A stretch of 47,032 nucleotides of DNA from Lonsdalea iberica (lineage in GTDB: Bacteria; Pseudomonadota; Gammaproteobacteria; Enterobacterales; Enterobacteriaceae), in NCBI RefSeq assembly GCF_002111585.1, contig NZ_LUTP01000027.1, forward strand, positions 1 to 47,032, written 5' to 3'. The notes under the pieces were generated by a model. The model made no database searches, was not told where the DNA came from, and saw only the letters and a program-made list of their open reading frames with translations. Shown in pieces: positions 38,096-46,917 of this stretch. The position numbers and the translations under genes were made by a program. Position 1 is the stretch's first letter. Every line of letters starts with the position of its first letter.

Positions 38096-38758
38096 ATGAG
38101 TAATCCCTTCGCGACCATTCACTCGGCTCATTTACTCAACGGTGATTCCGGTAAAATTAAAGATTATTATCGAAGATGGGCTTTACGCTACGAAGAAGAC
38201 GTCAAAAACGAGCACTATAATGGGCCAGGAGTGATAGCAAGCATTACCCATATGACCTGTTTATCTTATCTCGGTAAACGTCCAGAACAGACACGAATAC
38301 TGGATGCCGGTTGTGGAACGGGGCTGGTTGGTAGTGCGCTCGTTGAAAGGGGATTTAGAAATATTGATGGTTTTGACCTGTCTGAAGATATGGGAAAAAT
38401 CGCTGCTCAAACGGAAAGTTACAAGAATATCTGGACTGATATCGATCTCAGCAAAGAATTGTCCCACTTACCTCCCTCACCACTAGAACATAAATCCTAT
38501 GACATTATTGTATGCTGCGGGGTGTTTACACACGGCCATTTGGAGCCTAGCGCACTCTTGACGCTTCATCGTTTCGTCGCGAAAGGTGGCTTTATAATAG
38601 TTAGCACCCGCAACAGTTATCTTGAACGACATGACTTTGAAAAAACCAGCCGACGTTTACTCCAGCAGCGGTATTTCTCCTCTGCATTGTGTTTACCGAA
38701 TGCGCGATATATCGGCGAAGAGCGCGCGCATTATTGGATCTTTCAAGTGGATAGATAG
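38096..38758 (+). CDS. SAM-dependent class I methyltransferase
   Basis: 220 aa, GAGG before the ATG. Motif I is ILDAGCGTGLVGSAL (about 68-82), followed by the acidic residue of motif II (GFDLSEDM) and YDIIVCCGVFTHGHL (motif IV region). It belongs to the UbiE/Methyltransf_11-like small-molecule methyltransferases. It is last in tetR-Rieske-methyltransferase, so it probably methylates the substrate or product of the oxygenase, or a hydroxyl installed by it. The substrate is unknown. A hairpin 40 nt downstream ends the unit. Confidence 0.82.
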   Translation: MSNPFATIHSAHLLNGDSGKIKDYYRRWALRYEEDVKNEHYNGPGVIASITHMTCLSYLGKRPEQTRILDAGCGTGLVGSALVERGFRNIDGFDLSEDMGKIAAQTESYKNIWTDIDLSKELSHLPPSPLEHKSYDIIVCCGVFTHGHLEPSALLTLHRFVAKGGFIIVSTRNSYLERHDFEKTSRRLLQQRYFSSALCLPNARYIGEERAHYWIFQVDR

Positions 38759-38797
38759 CGTTAAGCTAGCTTGATCAACCCTGCTTATCGCTATAAG

Positions 38798-38820
38798 CGA
38801 TGTTGAAACCAGCAACATCG
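38798..38820 (+). terminator. Hairpin after the methyltransferase gene
   Basis: CGATGTTG, loop AAACCAG, CAACATCG, then TGTTTG. An overlapping ATCGCT ATA AGCGAT dyad lies just before it. It is a plausible terminator of the tetR-Rieske-methyltransferase operon. Confidence 0.55.
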
Positions 38821-39075
38821 TGTTTGCACGATTTTTCAACTGATCAGCACTAATGAGGTTCAGTGGAGACGGCAATCTCCTATCATCATGAACGGAGTGA
38901 TTTGTGCGTCATAGCGAGCGCATTCATCCCCCGCGTCATCATCGTTTCATTTACCCACTCCGCGCCAGTTCGCGAATACCTGCCGCCTCCTCCATCGACC
39001 AATCCCGCGTAAAACATGCATAACATCCCATGTCTTTACGTCGGAAACCGGCAGACTACTCAACGGTGACAGTAC

Positions 39076-39420
39076 CTATTTGAGCAAGATTAGGTTAAAT
39101 GCGACAGCGTAGTTCGCCGTCCGCACCGCCTTGAAGTCGCGCCAGTGACGGAATAACGCGTCACAGGGAATCTGTGCTGCGTCCTTGGATTGACGGCGTA
39201 AGCAGATCGTGACCCGCAGCCCTGGCGCACGCAATTCGTCACGCTGCTGGCGAGCCTGTTTTTATGGCGTGTGGGGAAGGTAATGAGCAATATGCGCTGC
39301 CATTCACCCGACAACGTGAAAAGTAAGTGCCATTTCCTCGCACTTTTACCGGTCACGAACAGTGGCAACCGTCGGTATTGTTAAACGGTAGTGCTTTGCT
39401 GGTGGTTCGTATCGGGCGAC
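39076..39420 (-). pseudogene. Possible degraded coding fragment near the right end of the accessory block
   Basis: On the minus strand three consecutive frames give protein-like stretches joined by frameshifts: a segment ending PTVATVRDR, one reading KWHLLFTLSGEWQRILLI, and a last one with RQQRDELRAPGLRVTICL and HWRDFKAVRTANYAVAF ending at a stop at 39076. I do not recognise the protein; a decayed transposase or mobile gene is one possibility given the position. The surrounding 38821-39582 stretch has no other gene. Confidence 0.35.
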
Positions 39421-39582
39421 GGCATGGGCTAGCATCAAGGAAATGCCATCAACAAGGGAGAAGAAAAATGCACCGCATACAGAGAAGCGCTCCAGCAGGC
39501 AGTACACTTACTTCTTGTTGTATTGACTGCGCAGCATTTAGGCGAAGTTGAGCGTGGTTTTCAATGATGTTTTACAGAAACA

Positions 39583-39608
39583 AAAAAAGAGCCTTTCGGC
39601 TCTTTTTT
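39583..39608. terminator. Terminator after tRNA-Gly
   Basis: AAAAAAGAGCC, loop TTTC, GGCTCTTTTTT: an 11-bp perfect bidirectional intrinsic terminator, 42 nt beyond the tRNA-Gly 3' end. It ends the uvrY-uvrC-pgsA-glyW transcript. Confidence 0.9.
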
Positions 39609-39650
39609 CATAGTCCCGCAGAAATCAGTATCTATCTGCGCAACAAAATT

Positions 39651-39726
<76 letters not shown>

Positions 39727-39866
39727 GTAACCGACTGACTTCATCAGGTTAAGCAACTGGCAAGCCATGCTTGCTGTCGATGCGGTGCATTCTACTGACC
39801 TGACGCGGCGAGTCAATCAAATTATCGGCCAGGATGAATCACCCGTTGTTTTTTACGCCAGCTCGA

Positions 39867-40415
39867 TTAATGTTCGAACAGATCGTGCCGTGACGCGTTC
39901 AAATATTGGAACATCGACCAGAACGTTAGCACCGCAGCCACGTACAACGCCGCAATGCCAATACCTTCAGCCAGGGGTTCGGGACGCCACAGCAATGCAA
40001 ACAGCGCCAGCATCTGGGCCGTGGTTTTCACTTTGCCGATCCAGGAGACTGCCACACTACTCCGTTTCCCAATTTCAGCCATCCACTCGCGCAAGGCGGA
40101 AATGATGATTTCACGCGCAATCATCGTCGCCGCAGGCAGTGTGATCCACCATGAGTGGTAATGCTCGGCGACTAAAACCAAGGCGACGGCAACCATAACT
40201 TTATCCGCTACCGGGTCAAGAAAAGCCCCAAAACGTGTCGTCTGTTTCCAACGACGGGCCAGGAAACCATCAAACCAGTCAGTGACGGCCGCGCCAACAA
40301 AAATCACGGCGCATGCCAGAGGTGCCCAGGCGAAAGGAAGATAAAACGCCAGCACAAAGAAAGGAATTAATGCAACGCGAAACAGGGTAAGCCACGTAGG
40401 TATATTAAATTGCAT
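39867..40415 (-). CDS. pgsA: PgsA, phosphatidylglycerophosphate synthase
   Basis: 182 aa, four to five TM helices. The CDP-alcohol phosphotransferase signature is complete at about residues 48-73: [20 protein letters not shown] followed by VADK (pattern DG..AR........G...D...D). It transfers phosphatidyl from CDP-diacylglycerol to glycerol-3-phosphate, the committed step to phosphatidylglycerol and cardiolipin in the inner membrane. It lies 59 nt after uvrC and 140 nt before tRNA-Gly. Confidence 0.97.
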   Translation of the reverse strand: MQFNIPTWLTLFRVALIPFFVLAFYLPFAWAPLACAVIFVGAAVTDWFDGFLARRWKQTTRFGAFLDPVADKVMVAVALVLVAEHYHSWWITLPAATMIAREIIISALREWMAEIGKRSSVAVSWIGKVKTTAQMLALFALLWRPEPLAEGIGIAALYVAAVLTFWSMFQYLNASRHDLFEH

Positions 40416-40474
40416 AGTTCTTTTGATAACTGTCTGGCCGGAGTGGGTTTTGTGAGTATGTTGCTACATTGTCC

Positions 40475-42313
40475 CTAGTGTTTCAATGCATAGTAAATTT
40501 TTTCTGCCAAAGAGGAAGAAATGCCCGGCACATTAGCAATTTCTTCGATGCTGGCATTTTGAAGCGGTTGCAGCCCGCCCATGTACTTAAGCAACGTTTG
40601 ACGACGCTTCGGCCCGACGCCCTCGATCAATTCCAGACTACTGGTATTTTTAACCTTGGCTCTCTTCTTCCGATGGCCGGAGATAGCGTGATCGTGGGAA
40701 TCATCACGGATATGCTGAATGACATGCAGCGCTGGCGAGTCCGGCGGTAAAGCGATGCCTTCTCCCGTCGCCTCGAAAAACAGCGTTTCCAATCCGGCTT
40801 TGCGATCGCTTCCTTTCGCAACGCCGAGAAGCAGCGGCTTCGTTTTATCCCAAGGGACTTGCAGTTGATCGAAAACGGCTTTCGCCTGACCCAACTGCCC
40901 TTTCCCACCGTCGATGACGATGACGTCCGGGATTTTACTGTCATCCAGCGCCTTGCCATAACGCCGTTTCAACACCTGCGTCATCGCTGCGTAATCATCT
41001 CCTGGAGTGATCCCGGTAATATTATAGCGTCGATACTCAGAACGGAGAGGGCCATTGGCGTCGAAGACCACACAGGAAGCGACCGTCTGCTCCCCCATCG
41101 TGTGACTGATATCGAAACACTCCATTCTTTTGATTGCAGGCAGCTGCAAAACGCTGGCTAAGGCGGTCAAACGCTGATGGATGGTCGATTGCTGTGACAG
41201 TTTGCTGACCAGCGCCGTATTGGCATTCGTTCGCGCCAGCTTGAGATATCGAGCACGGTCACCACGTGGACGACTTTGTATTTGCACTTTGCGTCCGGCA
41301 ATTTCGGTCAACGAATCCGTTACGAGCTGTTGCTCGGGCAATGAGAAATCCAACAGGATTTCTGTAGGCAGCGTCCGGGTAATGCTTCCCTGAAGGTAAA
41401 ACTGCCCCACAAAAGTTTGGACGACCTCAGCCAACTCGGTGCCTCCCGGAATTTTGGGGAAGTAACTCCGGCTGCCAAGGACCTTGCCTTGACGAACGAA
41501 CAAAACATGTACGCACGCAAGCCCCGCATCAAAGGCTACGCCTATAACGTCAAGATCTTCACCATCGCCCGCACCAGAAACAAACTGTTTTTCCGTTACC
41601 CGACGCACAGACTGAATCTGGTCGCGTATCCGCGCCGCCTCTTCAAAATTCAGTGTCTTGCTCGCGGCTTCCATCTGGGCTATCAAGCGCGTCAACACCT
41701 GCTGGTCTTTGCCCAACAAGAACAGTCGGACGTATTCTACCTGCTGACGGTACTCTTCATCGCTGACCAGTCCAGAGACGCAGGGCCCGAGACAACGACC
41801 AATTTGATATTGCAGACACGGTCGGGAGCGGTTGCGGTAAACGCTATCTTCACACTGACGGATAGGAAACAGCTTTTGCAAAAGCATCAAGGTTTCGCGA
41901 ACTGCATTCCCATTGGGGAAAGGCCCGAAATACTCGCCTTTCGCATGTTTGGCGCCACGGTGAATGGATATCCGAGGATGTTTATCGGAGCTCAGGAAGA
42001 TGAGCGGATAAGACTTATCGTCGCGCAGCAACACGTTGTAGCGAGGTTGATAGCGCTTGATGTAGGTATGTTCGAGCAGTAAGGCTTCCGTCTCGGTGTG
42101 CGTGATAGTCACATCGATCTGGTGAATGCATTTGACGAGCGCTTCCGTCTTGCGGCTACCCACGTTGCGACGAAAGTAACTGGAAAGACGCTTTTTCAGG
42201 TCCTTCGCCTTACCCACGTAGATAACCGTATTGTCAGCATCATACATACGGTAAACGCCAGGTTGGCTGGTTACCGTTTTCAAAAACGCCGGGGCATCAA
42301 AGCTTTCACTCAC
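40475..42313 (-). CDS. uvrC: UvrC, excinuclease ABC subunit C
   Basis: 612 aa, full length. The N-terminal GIY-YIG nuclease domain ([20 protein letters not shown], about 19-38) makes the 3' incision. The UVR/UvrB-binding motif lies near 205-240 ([20 protein letters not shown]), the RNase H-like endonuclease domain ([33 protein letters not shown]) makes the 5' incision, and the C-terminal tandem HhH binds DNA ([17 protein letters not shown]). It overlaps the uvrY stop by 8 nt. Confidence 0.97.
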   Translation of the reverse strand: MSESFDAPAFLKTVTSQPGVYRMYDADNTVIYVGKAKDLKKRLSSYFRRNVGSRKTEALVKCIHQIDVTITHTETEALLLEHTYIKRYQPRYNVLLRDDKSYPLIFLSSDKHPRISIHRGAKHAKGEYFGPFPNGNAVRETLMLLQKLFPIRQCEDSVYRNRSRPCLQYQIGRCLGPCVSGLVSDEEYRQQVEYVRLFLLGKDQQVLTRLIAQMEAASKTLNFEEAARIRDQIQSVRRVTEKQFVSGAGDGEDLDVIGVAFDAGLACVHVLFVRQGKVLGSRSYFPKIPGGTELAEVVQTFVGQFYLQGSITRTLPTEILLDFSLPEQQLVTDSLTEIAGRKVQIQSRPRGDRARYLKLARTNANTALVSKLSQQSTIHQRLTALASVLQLPAIKRMECFDISHTMGEQTVASCVVFDANGPLRSEYRRYNITGITPGDDYAAMTQVLKRRYGKALDDSKIPDVIVIDGGKGQLGQAKAVFDQLQVPWDKTKPLLLGVAKGSDRKAGLETLFFEATGEGIALPPDSPALHVIQHIRDDSHDHAISGHRKKRAKVKNTSSLELIEGVGPKRRQTLLKYMGGLQPLQNASIEEIANVPGISSSLAEKIYYALKH

Positions 42314-42962
42314 TACTGGTCAACGTCTCCGCATTAAAAAGACCGTGCCGGATGGCAAGGTGGGTCAACTCCACGTCCCCGCTGATATTCAGCTTGCTGA
42401 ACATCCGATAACGGTAACTGTTCACCGTCTTGGGACTGAGGTTCAGTTTATCTGAAATCTCGACCACTTTCTGCCCCTTAGTGATCATCAGCATAATCTG
42501 TAATTCGCGGTCGGAAAGGCATTCCAAGGGTGTTTTTGTTTGCGGAGCCAACTGACTCAGCGCCATCTGCTGAGCGATATCGGAGGCGATGTAACGTTTC
42601 CCGGCATGGACAGAACGAATGGCGCAGATCACTTCCTGAGGTGTCGCGCCCTTGCTTAGGTATCCTGCCGCGCCGGCCTGCATAACCTTGGTAGGGAGAG
42701 GACTTTCTGTATAAATCGTCAGCATGATGACTTTTATTTCAGGGGAAAATCGCACGATTTTGCGTGTTGCTTCCAGACCGCCGATACCCGGCATGTTCAT
42801 GTCCATCAGGACTACGTCCACGCTATTGTTGCGACACCACTTGGCCGCATCCTCACCACATGCGGCCTCGCCTACCACCTTGAGGCCTTTGATGTCGTCA
42901 AGAATGCGCCGTATCCCTGCTCGCACCAATTCATGGTCATCAACAAGAAAAACGCTAATCAA
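42306..42962 (-). CDS. uvrY: UvrY (GacA), BarA/UvrY response regulator
   Basis: 218 aa, exactly the E. coli length, from the TTG at 42962 (GGAG eight bases upstream). A TTG five codons earlier is also in frame but breaks the match with [16 protein letters not shown]. The receiver domain has phospho-acceptor D54 ([13 protein letters not shown]), followed by a LuxR-type HTH ([20 protein letters not shown]). Phosphorylated UvrY activates csrB/csrC small RNAs and so controls carbon metabolism, motility and, in soft-rot enterics, virulence (as GacA/ExpA). It is the first gene of uvrY-uvrC-pgsA-glyW. Confidence 0.96.
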   Translation of the reverse strand: MISVFLVDDHELVRAGIRRILDDIKGLKVVGEAACGEDAAKWCRNNSVDVVLMDMNMPGIGGLEATRKIVRFSPEIKVIMLTIYTESPLPTKVMQAGAAGYLSKGATPQEVICAIRSVHAGKRYIASDIAQQMALSQLAPQTKTPLECLSDRELQIMLMITKGQKVVEISDKLNLSPKTVNSYRYRMFSKLNISGDVELTHLAIRHGLFNAETLTSSE

Positions 42963-43588
42963 AGAACAATTCTCCAAAAAGAGAGTAACACTTAAAATTG
43001 CTTATTCCCGTGGTGATACTCTATGGCTTAATTACGATGAATACACTTTTCCATCAAAAATGTATTTTTAGTGACTGTATGTAATAGATTTCATATTGGT
43101 TATATGTTCTCGTGACGTCAACAGCAATCTGTTTGACTACGATACATCATGATTATTACAAAAACCGAAATTTTAAGGGAAAGGGGCTACAGACACCTTA
43201 AAATAAAAAACAATGCCAAATCAACACATTAAGAATAATCTTTCTACATATATATGTTATGACCCAGCTTAAGGAACGATTATAGCCGCACTTGTGCCTC
43301 AGGGCGACTATTTTCTACAGCATAAAATGCATCCTAAAAATACCAAAATAGTGCCATAGATATACATCTTTTCGGTATTAAAGCTAAAAAGTACATTTAT
43401 AAAAATATAACCACTAGCGAAATAATATCCCTAATTCCATATATAAATACAGGCTATTCATTAACTGAAACCGTACTGCGATTACCTATGTTATAATGCG
43501 GCCCAATTTTTTGGTATGTCCGTCATTTTCAGGGTCTTGGCGACATAACAGTTCGATCTTACTGGACTTATCTTTATAAGGAGCAAAT
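42963..43588. other. 626-nt divergent region between uvrY and yecF
   Basis: Very AT-rich (especially 43.1-43.5 kb) and without a supported gene. It carries the promoters of uvrY (minus) and yecF (plus). GTTATAATG at about 43489-43497 looks like a sigma-70 -10 (TATAAT) for yecF, giving a 5' leader of about 90 nt. Confidence 0.5.
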
Positions 43589-43813
43589 ATGAATAAGGCC
43601 GATTTTTCGACAGAAACCTCTGTCGAAGCTCTCGCTCATGAGGTGACCTGTCTTAAAGCTGTACTCACACTGTTGCTGAAATCCATCGGTCAGGCCGATG
43701 CCGGTAAAGTGATGGTAAGAATGGAAAAATATATTGATCAGCTGGAAGATCGCAATCAGTCTGACGTTCTTAGTCATACGATGAATCAAATCAAAACGGT
43801 GTACCGCAGATAA
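43589..43813 (+). CDS. yecF: YecF, DUF2594 family small protein
   Basis: 74 aa, strong AAGGAG site. It is a small helical cytosolic protein of the enterobacterial DUF2594 family, found divergent from uvrY in E. coli as here. The central helix is EVTCLKAVLTLLLKSIGQAD. Function is unknown. Confidence 0.88.
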   Translation: MNKADFSTETSVEALAHEVTCLKAVLTLLLKSIGQADAGKVMVRMEKYIDQLEDRNQSDVLSHTMNQIKTVYRR

Positions 43814-44093
43814 CCCCCCTCCTGCCGGTCAGTATCCGCCGATCGGCAAGACCTCCTTTGCTTTGACTCGAGGTGTACGCAAAGAATCATAGTGCATCCT
43901 GACGAAAGCATGCATTCCCAAACTCGATACAGAGCCGATCGGTTTTCTTATTGTCCGTTTAACATTTCAAACACATATTAGAAATAAAATACATTTTGTA
44001 TAACAATGAAAATCTATTATCACAAGGGTTTTGGTTTTTCAGATAATTGAGGGGGAGAAAAATATAATAAAATAAGCGGCGTGAAAGAAGTGT

Positions 44094-44168
<75 letters not shown>

Positions 44169-44517
44169 AACGGGGACGGATTATTACCTCCCCGTTGCCT
44201 TCTGTCAAACAGTTATTATTATTTTTGAACTTGAAAACGAGAAAAAATTTGAATTGATGATGGATGACAGAGTAGCTGGTCTCTTCAGCGCCAACTGCTT
44301 CATTTTTATATTGTATGACCATGTCTAACTCTTGATTGCTATTATTTTCGTCTGCCTGAGCATTATTTCACCATGCTTAAATCACGTCATTTTCTCTCTA
44401 TATAAGCATCGCTGTCACAGTGTGATATTATTGCCCGCTTTCAACATGAAAAGCCAAGAGCCACGCAAGAGCTCAATAAAACACCACATCACGGACAAGA
44501 ACAGGAAACATACTTGA
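44169..44517 (+). other. 349-nt leader region of cycA
   Basis: No gene. It contains the cycA promoter and a TCACA G TGTGA dyad at 44415-44425, about 100 nt before the cycA start. The dyad spacing does not fit CRP. No strong ribosome site is seen directly before the cycA ATG (GGAAACATACTTGA is the nearest purine-rich stretch). Confidence 0.45.
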
Positions 44518-45924
44518 ATGTCTGAACAATCCAAAACGGTTACCCAGACCGCCGAAGCGAAACCGCATGGCGACCTGCGGAGAAACCTCAACAACCGACA
44601 CATTCAGCTCATTGCTATCGGGGGCGCGATCGGTACGGGTCTTTTCATGGGGTCGGGGAAAACAATCAGCCTGGCCGGGCCCTCTATCATTTTCGTCTAC
44701 ATGATCATCGGCTTCATGTTGTTCTTTGTCATGAGAGCGATGGGCGAACTCTTACTCTCAAACTTGAACTATAAATCCTTCAGCGATTTCGCGGCGGACT
44801 TATTGGGCCCCTGGGCCGGCTTTTTCACGGGTTGGACATATTGGTTCTGCTGGGTCGTCACAGGAATTGCCGACGTCGTGGCCATTAGCTCTTACGCCCA
44901 ATTCTGGTTTCCCGGCTTATCACAGTGGATATCCTCCTTACTGTGCGTCCTGCTCTTGTTGACGTTGAACCTGGCGACGGTAAAACTTTTCGGCGAAATG
45001 GAATTTTGGTTCGCCATGATTAAAATCATCGCCATCGCCGCCCTGATTATCATCGGCGCCGGGCTGGTCTTTATGCACTATCCGTCCCCCTCAGGAAATA
45101 CCGCCTCCTTCACCAACTTGTGGAGCCATGGCGGCATGTTCCCGCAGGGTCTTACCGGATTTTTTGCTGGTTTCCAGATCGCAGTGTTTGCCTTTGTCGG
45201 CATCGAACTGGTGGGCACCACCGCCGCCGAAACCAAAAACCCGACGGTCGTTCTGCCCCGCGCTATTAATGCGATTCCCGTCCGCATCATCATGTTCTAT
45301 GTTTTCTCGCTGGTGATGATCATGTCGGTCACCTCTTGGGATCACATCGCGCCTGACCGCAGTCCATTCGTAGAGATGTTCATTTTGGTCGGTCTGCCTG
45401 CGGCGGCAAGCGTCATTAACTTTGTCGTACTGACTTCCGCCGCATCCTCCGCCAACAGCGGCGTATTTTCCACCAGCCGTATGCTGTTCGGGCTTGCTAA
45501 ACAAGGTGATGCTCCGCGACGCTTCAGTGTGTTATCGAAGCGCGCCGTCCCCTCTGCCGGGCTGCTATTCTCCTGCACGTGCATGCTATCCGGCGTTGTG
45601 CTGATTTATCTAATCCCGAACGTCATGACCGTGTTCACGTTGGTCACCACCGTGTCGGCGATTTTGTTCATGTTTATCTGGAGCATCATCCTCTGCTCGT
45701 ATCTTGCCTACCGTAAACAGCGACCACAGCTGCATGAAACGTCGCAGTACAAGATGCCGCTGGGCAAATTGATGTGCTGGGTATGCCTTGCATTCTTCGC
45801 GTTTGTCCTAGTATTGCTGACGCTTCAGCCGGATACACTCCAGGCGCTCATCGTGACGCCAATATGGTTCCTGATATTGACCGTCGTTTATATCTTGATG
45901 CGTAGGAAAAAACAGCACGCATGA
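44518..45924 (+). CDS. cycA: CycA, D-serine/D-alanine/glycine:proton symporter
   Basis: 468 aa, twelve TM helices, APC superfamily. It is very close to E. coli CycA throughout: LRRNLNNRHIQLIAIGGAIG, then TGLFMGSGKTISLAGPSIIF, MGELLLSNLNYKSFSDFA, FAFVGIELVGTTAAETKNP, and YKMPLGKLMCWVC near the C-terminus. It imports glycine, D-alanine, D-serine and the antibiotic D-cycloserine. In E. coli cycA lies elsewhere on the map; here it abuts the remnant of nac and shares a terminator region with it. Confidence 0.95.
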   Translation: MSEQSKTVTQTAEAKPHGDLRRNLNNRHIQLIAIGGAIGTGLFMGSGKTISLAGPSIIFVYMIIGFMLFFVMRAMGELLLSNLNYKSFSDFAADLLGPWAGFFTGWTYWFCWVVTGIADVVAISSYAQFWFPGLSQWISSLLCVLLLLTLNLATVKLFGEMEFWFAMIKIIAIAALIIIGAGLVFMHYPSPSGNTASFTNLWSHGGMFPQGLTGFFAGFQIAVFAFVGIELVGTTAAETKNPTVVLPRAINAIPVRIIMFYVFSLVMIMSVTSWDHIAPDRSPFVEMFILVGLPAAASVINFVVLTSAASSANSGVFSTSRMLFGLAKQGDAPRRFSVLSKRAVPSAGLLFSCTCMLSGVVLIYLIPNVMTVFTLVTTVSAILFMFIWSIILCSYLAYRKQRPQLHETSQYKMPLGKLMCWVCLAFFAFVLVLLTLQPDTLQALIVTPIWFLILTVVYILMRRKKQHA

Positions 45925-46004
45925 TTAGCAACGACCATGGAAACTGAACGTTTCATGGCCGATTGGATATCTAAGGGATAGTCATATCGGGTGGCAAAAC
46001 GAAG

Positions 46005-46044
46005 AACGGCCGGCAATGTATTGATTGCTGGCCGTTTTCTTTTT
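46005..46044. terminator. Terminator shared by cycA and truncated nac
   Basis: A 13-bp stem (AACGGCCGGCAAT / ATTGCTGGCCGTT, one wobble), loop GTATTG, then TTTTCTTTTT in the plus direction. The nac stop codon touches the U-tract, so the hairpin also follows nac directly on the minus strand. Confidence 0.88.
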
Positions 46045-46319
46045 CAGGCGTTAACAGTCTGTCGAACTCCGTTAACGGCCGTCTTAGCTTGTTCGCACTG
46101 GTGTAAAATGGCTTGCGCATGGGAATATAAAACTTTACCTGCATCAGTCGGGGTAACGCCACGGCGACTGCGCACCAGCAATTGCTGTTCAAGTTCGCTC
46201 TCCAACGTGGCGACTTGTTGACTCAGCGCGGGTTGCGCAATGTGCAGCAACTCTGCTGCCTGCGTGAGGCTACCGATATCTACAATTTTCACAAAGTATT
46301 TGAGCCGTCTTAGATTCAT
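46044..46319 (-). pseudogene. nac: Nac, LysR-type nitrogen regulator cut to its DNA-binding part
   Basis: 91 aa from the ATG at 46319 (MNLRRLKYFVKIVDIGSLTQ, near-identical to Nac MNFRRLKYFVKIVDIGSLTQ). It includes the complete HTH (AAELLHIAQPALSQQVATLE) and linker helix up to about residue 91 (KTAVNGVRQTVNA), then a stop. The ~210-residue inducer-binding domain is absent and cycA's terminator begins immediately. Full Nac is ~305 aa and mediates NtrC-dependent control of sigma-70 nitrogen genes. In E. coli nac lies near asn tRNAs, as here. The frame is intact, so a functional short repressor cannot be excluded: Klebsiella Nac reportedly keeps its activities in its first ~100 residues. Confidence 0.8.
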
Positions 46320-46690
46320 GCGTACCTCCAGAATGGTTACCTCACAAGAGGTAGCAAGAACTACGCCAAATCCAAATCGCTCAGGAAAAAAATGCGTTTT
46401 AGGACTTAACTTACTTATAAATAAGTAAAAGCAATGGTCGCCGAGCACAAGGTTTCCACCTCAGCGCTCACTAATCTCAGCCCGACTCCCCCCGCAGCAC
46501 CATGATGGTGCAACCGCTGCCACGGTGAAGTGCATATTGGGAAATATCGTCATAGTCTTCATAGCCGAAAATGTCCACTAAATCCGAAATTTCAATGAGT
46601 TGATCATAAGTTCATCAAACGATCACGGAGATTCGTATCTTGCTTTGACAAGCCCCGCCGCTGCCGCTATCATCCACCGCACTTACCGAT

Positions 46691-46766
46691 TCCTCTGTAG
46701 TTCAGTCGGTAGAACGGCGGACTGTTAATCCGTATGTCACTGGTTCGAGTCCAGTCAGAGGAGCCA
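46691..46766 (+). tRNA. tRNA-Asn, anticodon GTT
   Basis: 76 nt with encoded CCA (ends GCCA). Acceptor TCCTCTG/CAGAGGA, anticodon stem-loop GGACTGTTAATCC, T-arm CTGGTTCGAGTCCAG. It is identical in all visible positions to E. coli tRNA-Asn. It is a common integration site in enterics. Confidence 0.98.
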
Positions 46767-46774
46767 TATTTAGA

Positions 46775-46806
46775 AAAGCCCGCTTCAGGAAACTGAAGCG
46801 GGCTTT
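46775..46806 (+). terminator. tRNA-Asn terminator
   Basis: AAAGCCCGCTTCAG, loop GAAA, CTGAAGCGGGCTTT, then TTGCTTTT: a 14-bp perfect stem 8 nt after the tRNA. Confidence 0.92.
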
Positions 46807-46859
46807 TTGCTTTTACATGTACCTGTGCAAGATCTTGTCGCGTTTTGGCAGGACTAAGC

Positions 46860-46889
46860 AACGAAAAGGCGTTCTGCTGCCTTTTCGTT
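46860..46889 (-). terminator. Terminator of the gene at the right edge
   Basis: AACGAAAAGGC, 8-nt loop, GCCTTTTCGTT: 11-bp perfect stem 28 nt beyond the stop of the partial minus-strand CDS. The symmetric A/T ends would work in both directions. Confidence 0.7.
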
Positions 46890-46917
46890 TACCCTCCGCA
46901 TCGTGAGAATTTGGTGG

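Noticed and set aside
43574..43789. 71-codon minus-strand frame antisense to yecF
   Set aside because: yecF has a strong ribosome site, the expected length and the expected position; the antisense frame is a shadow.
44415..44425. CRP site upstream of cycA (TCACA G TGTGA)
   Set aside because: Half-sites are in the wrong order and spacing for CRP (TGTGA-N6-TCACA); it is noted only as a dyad.
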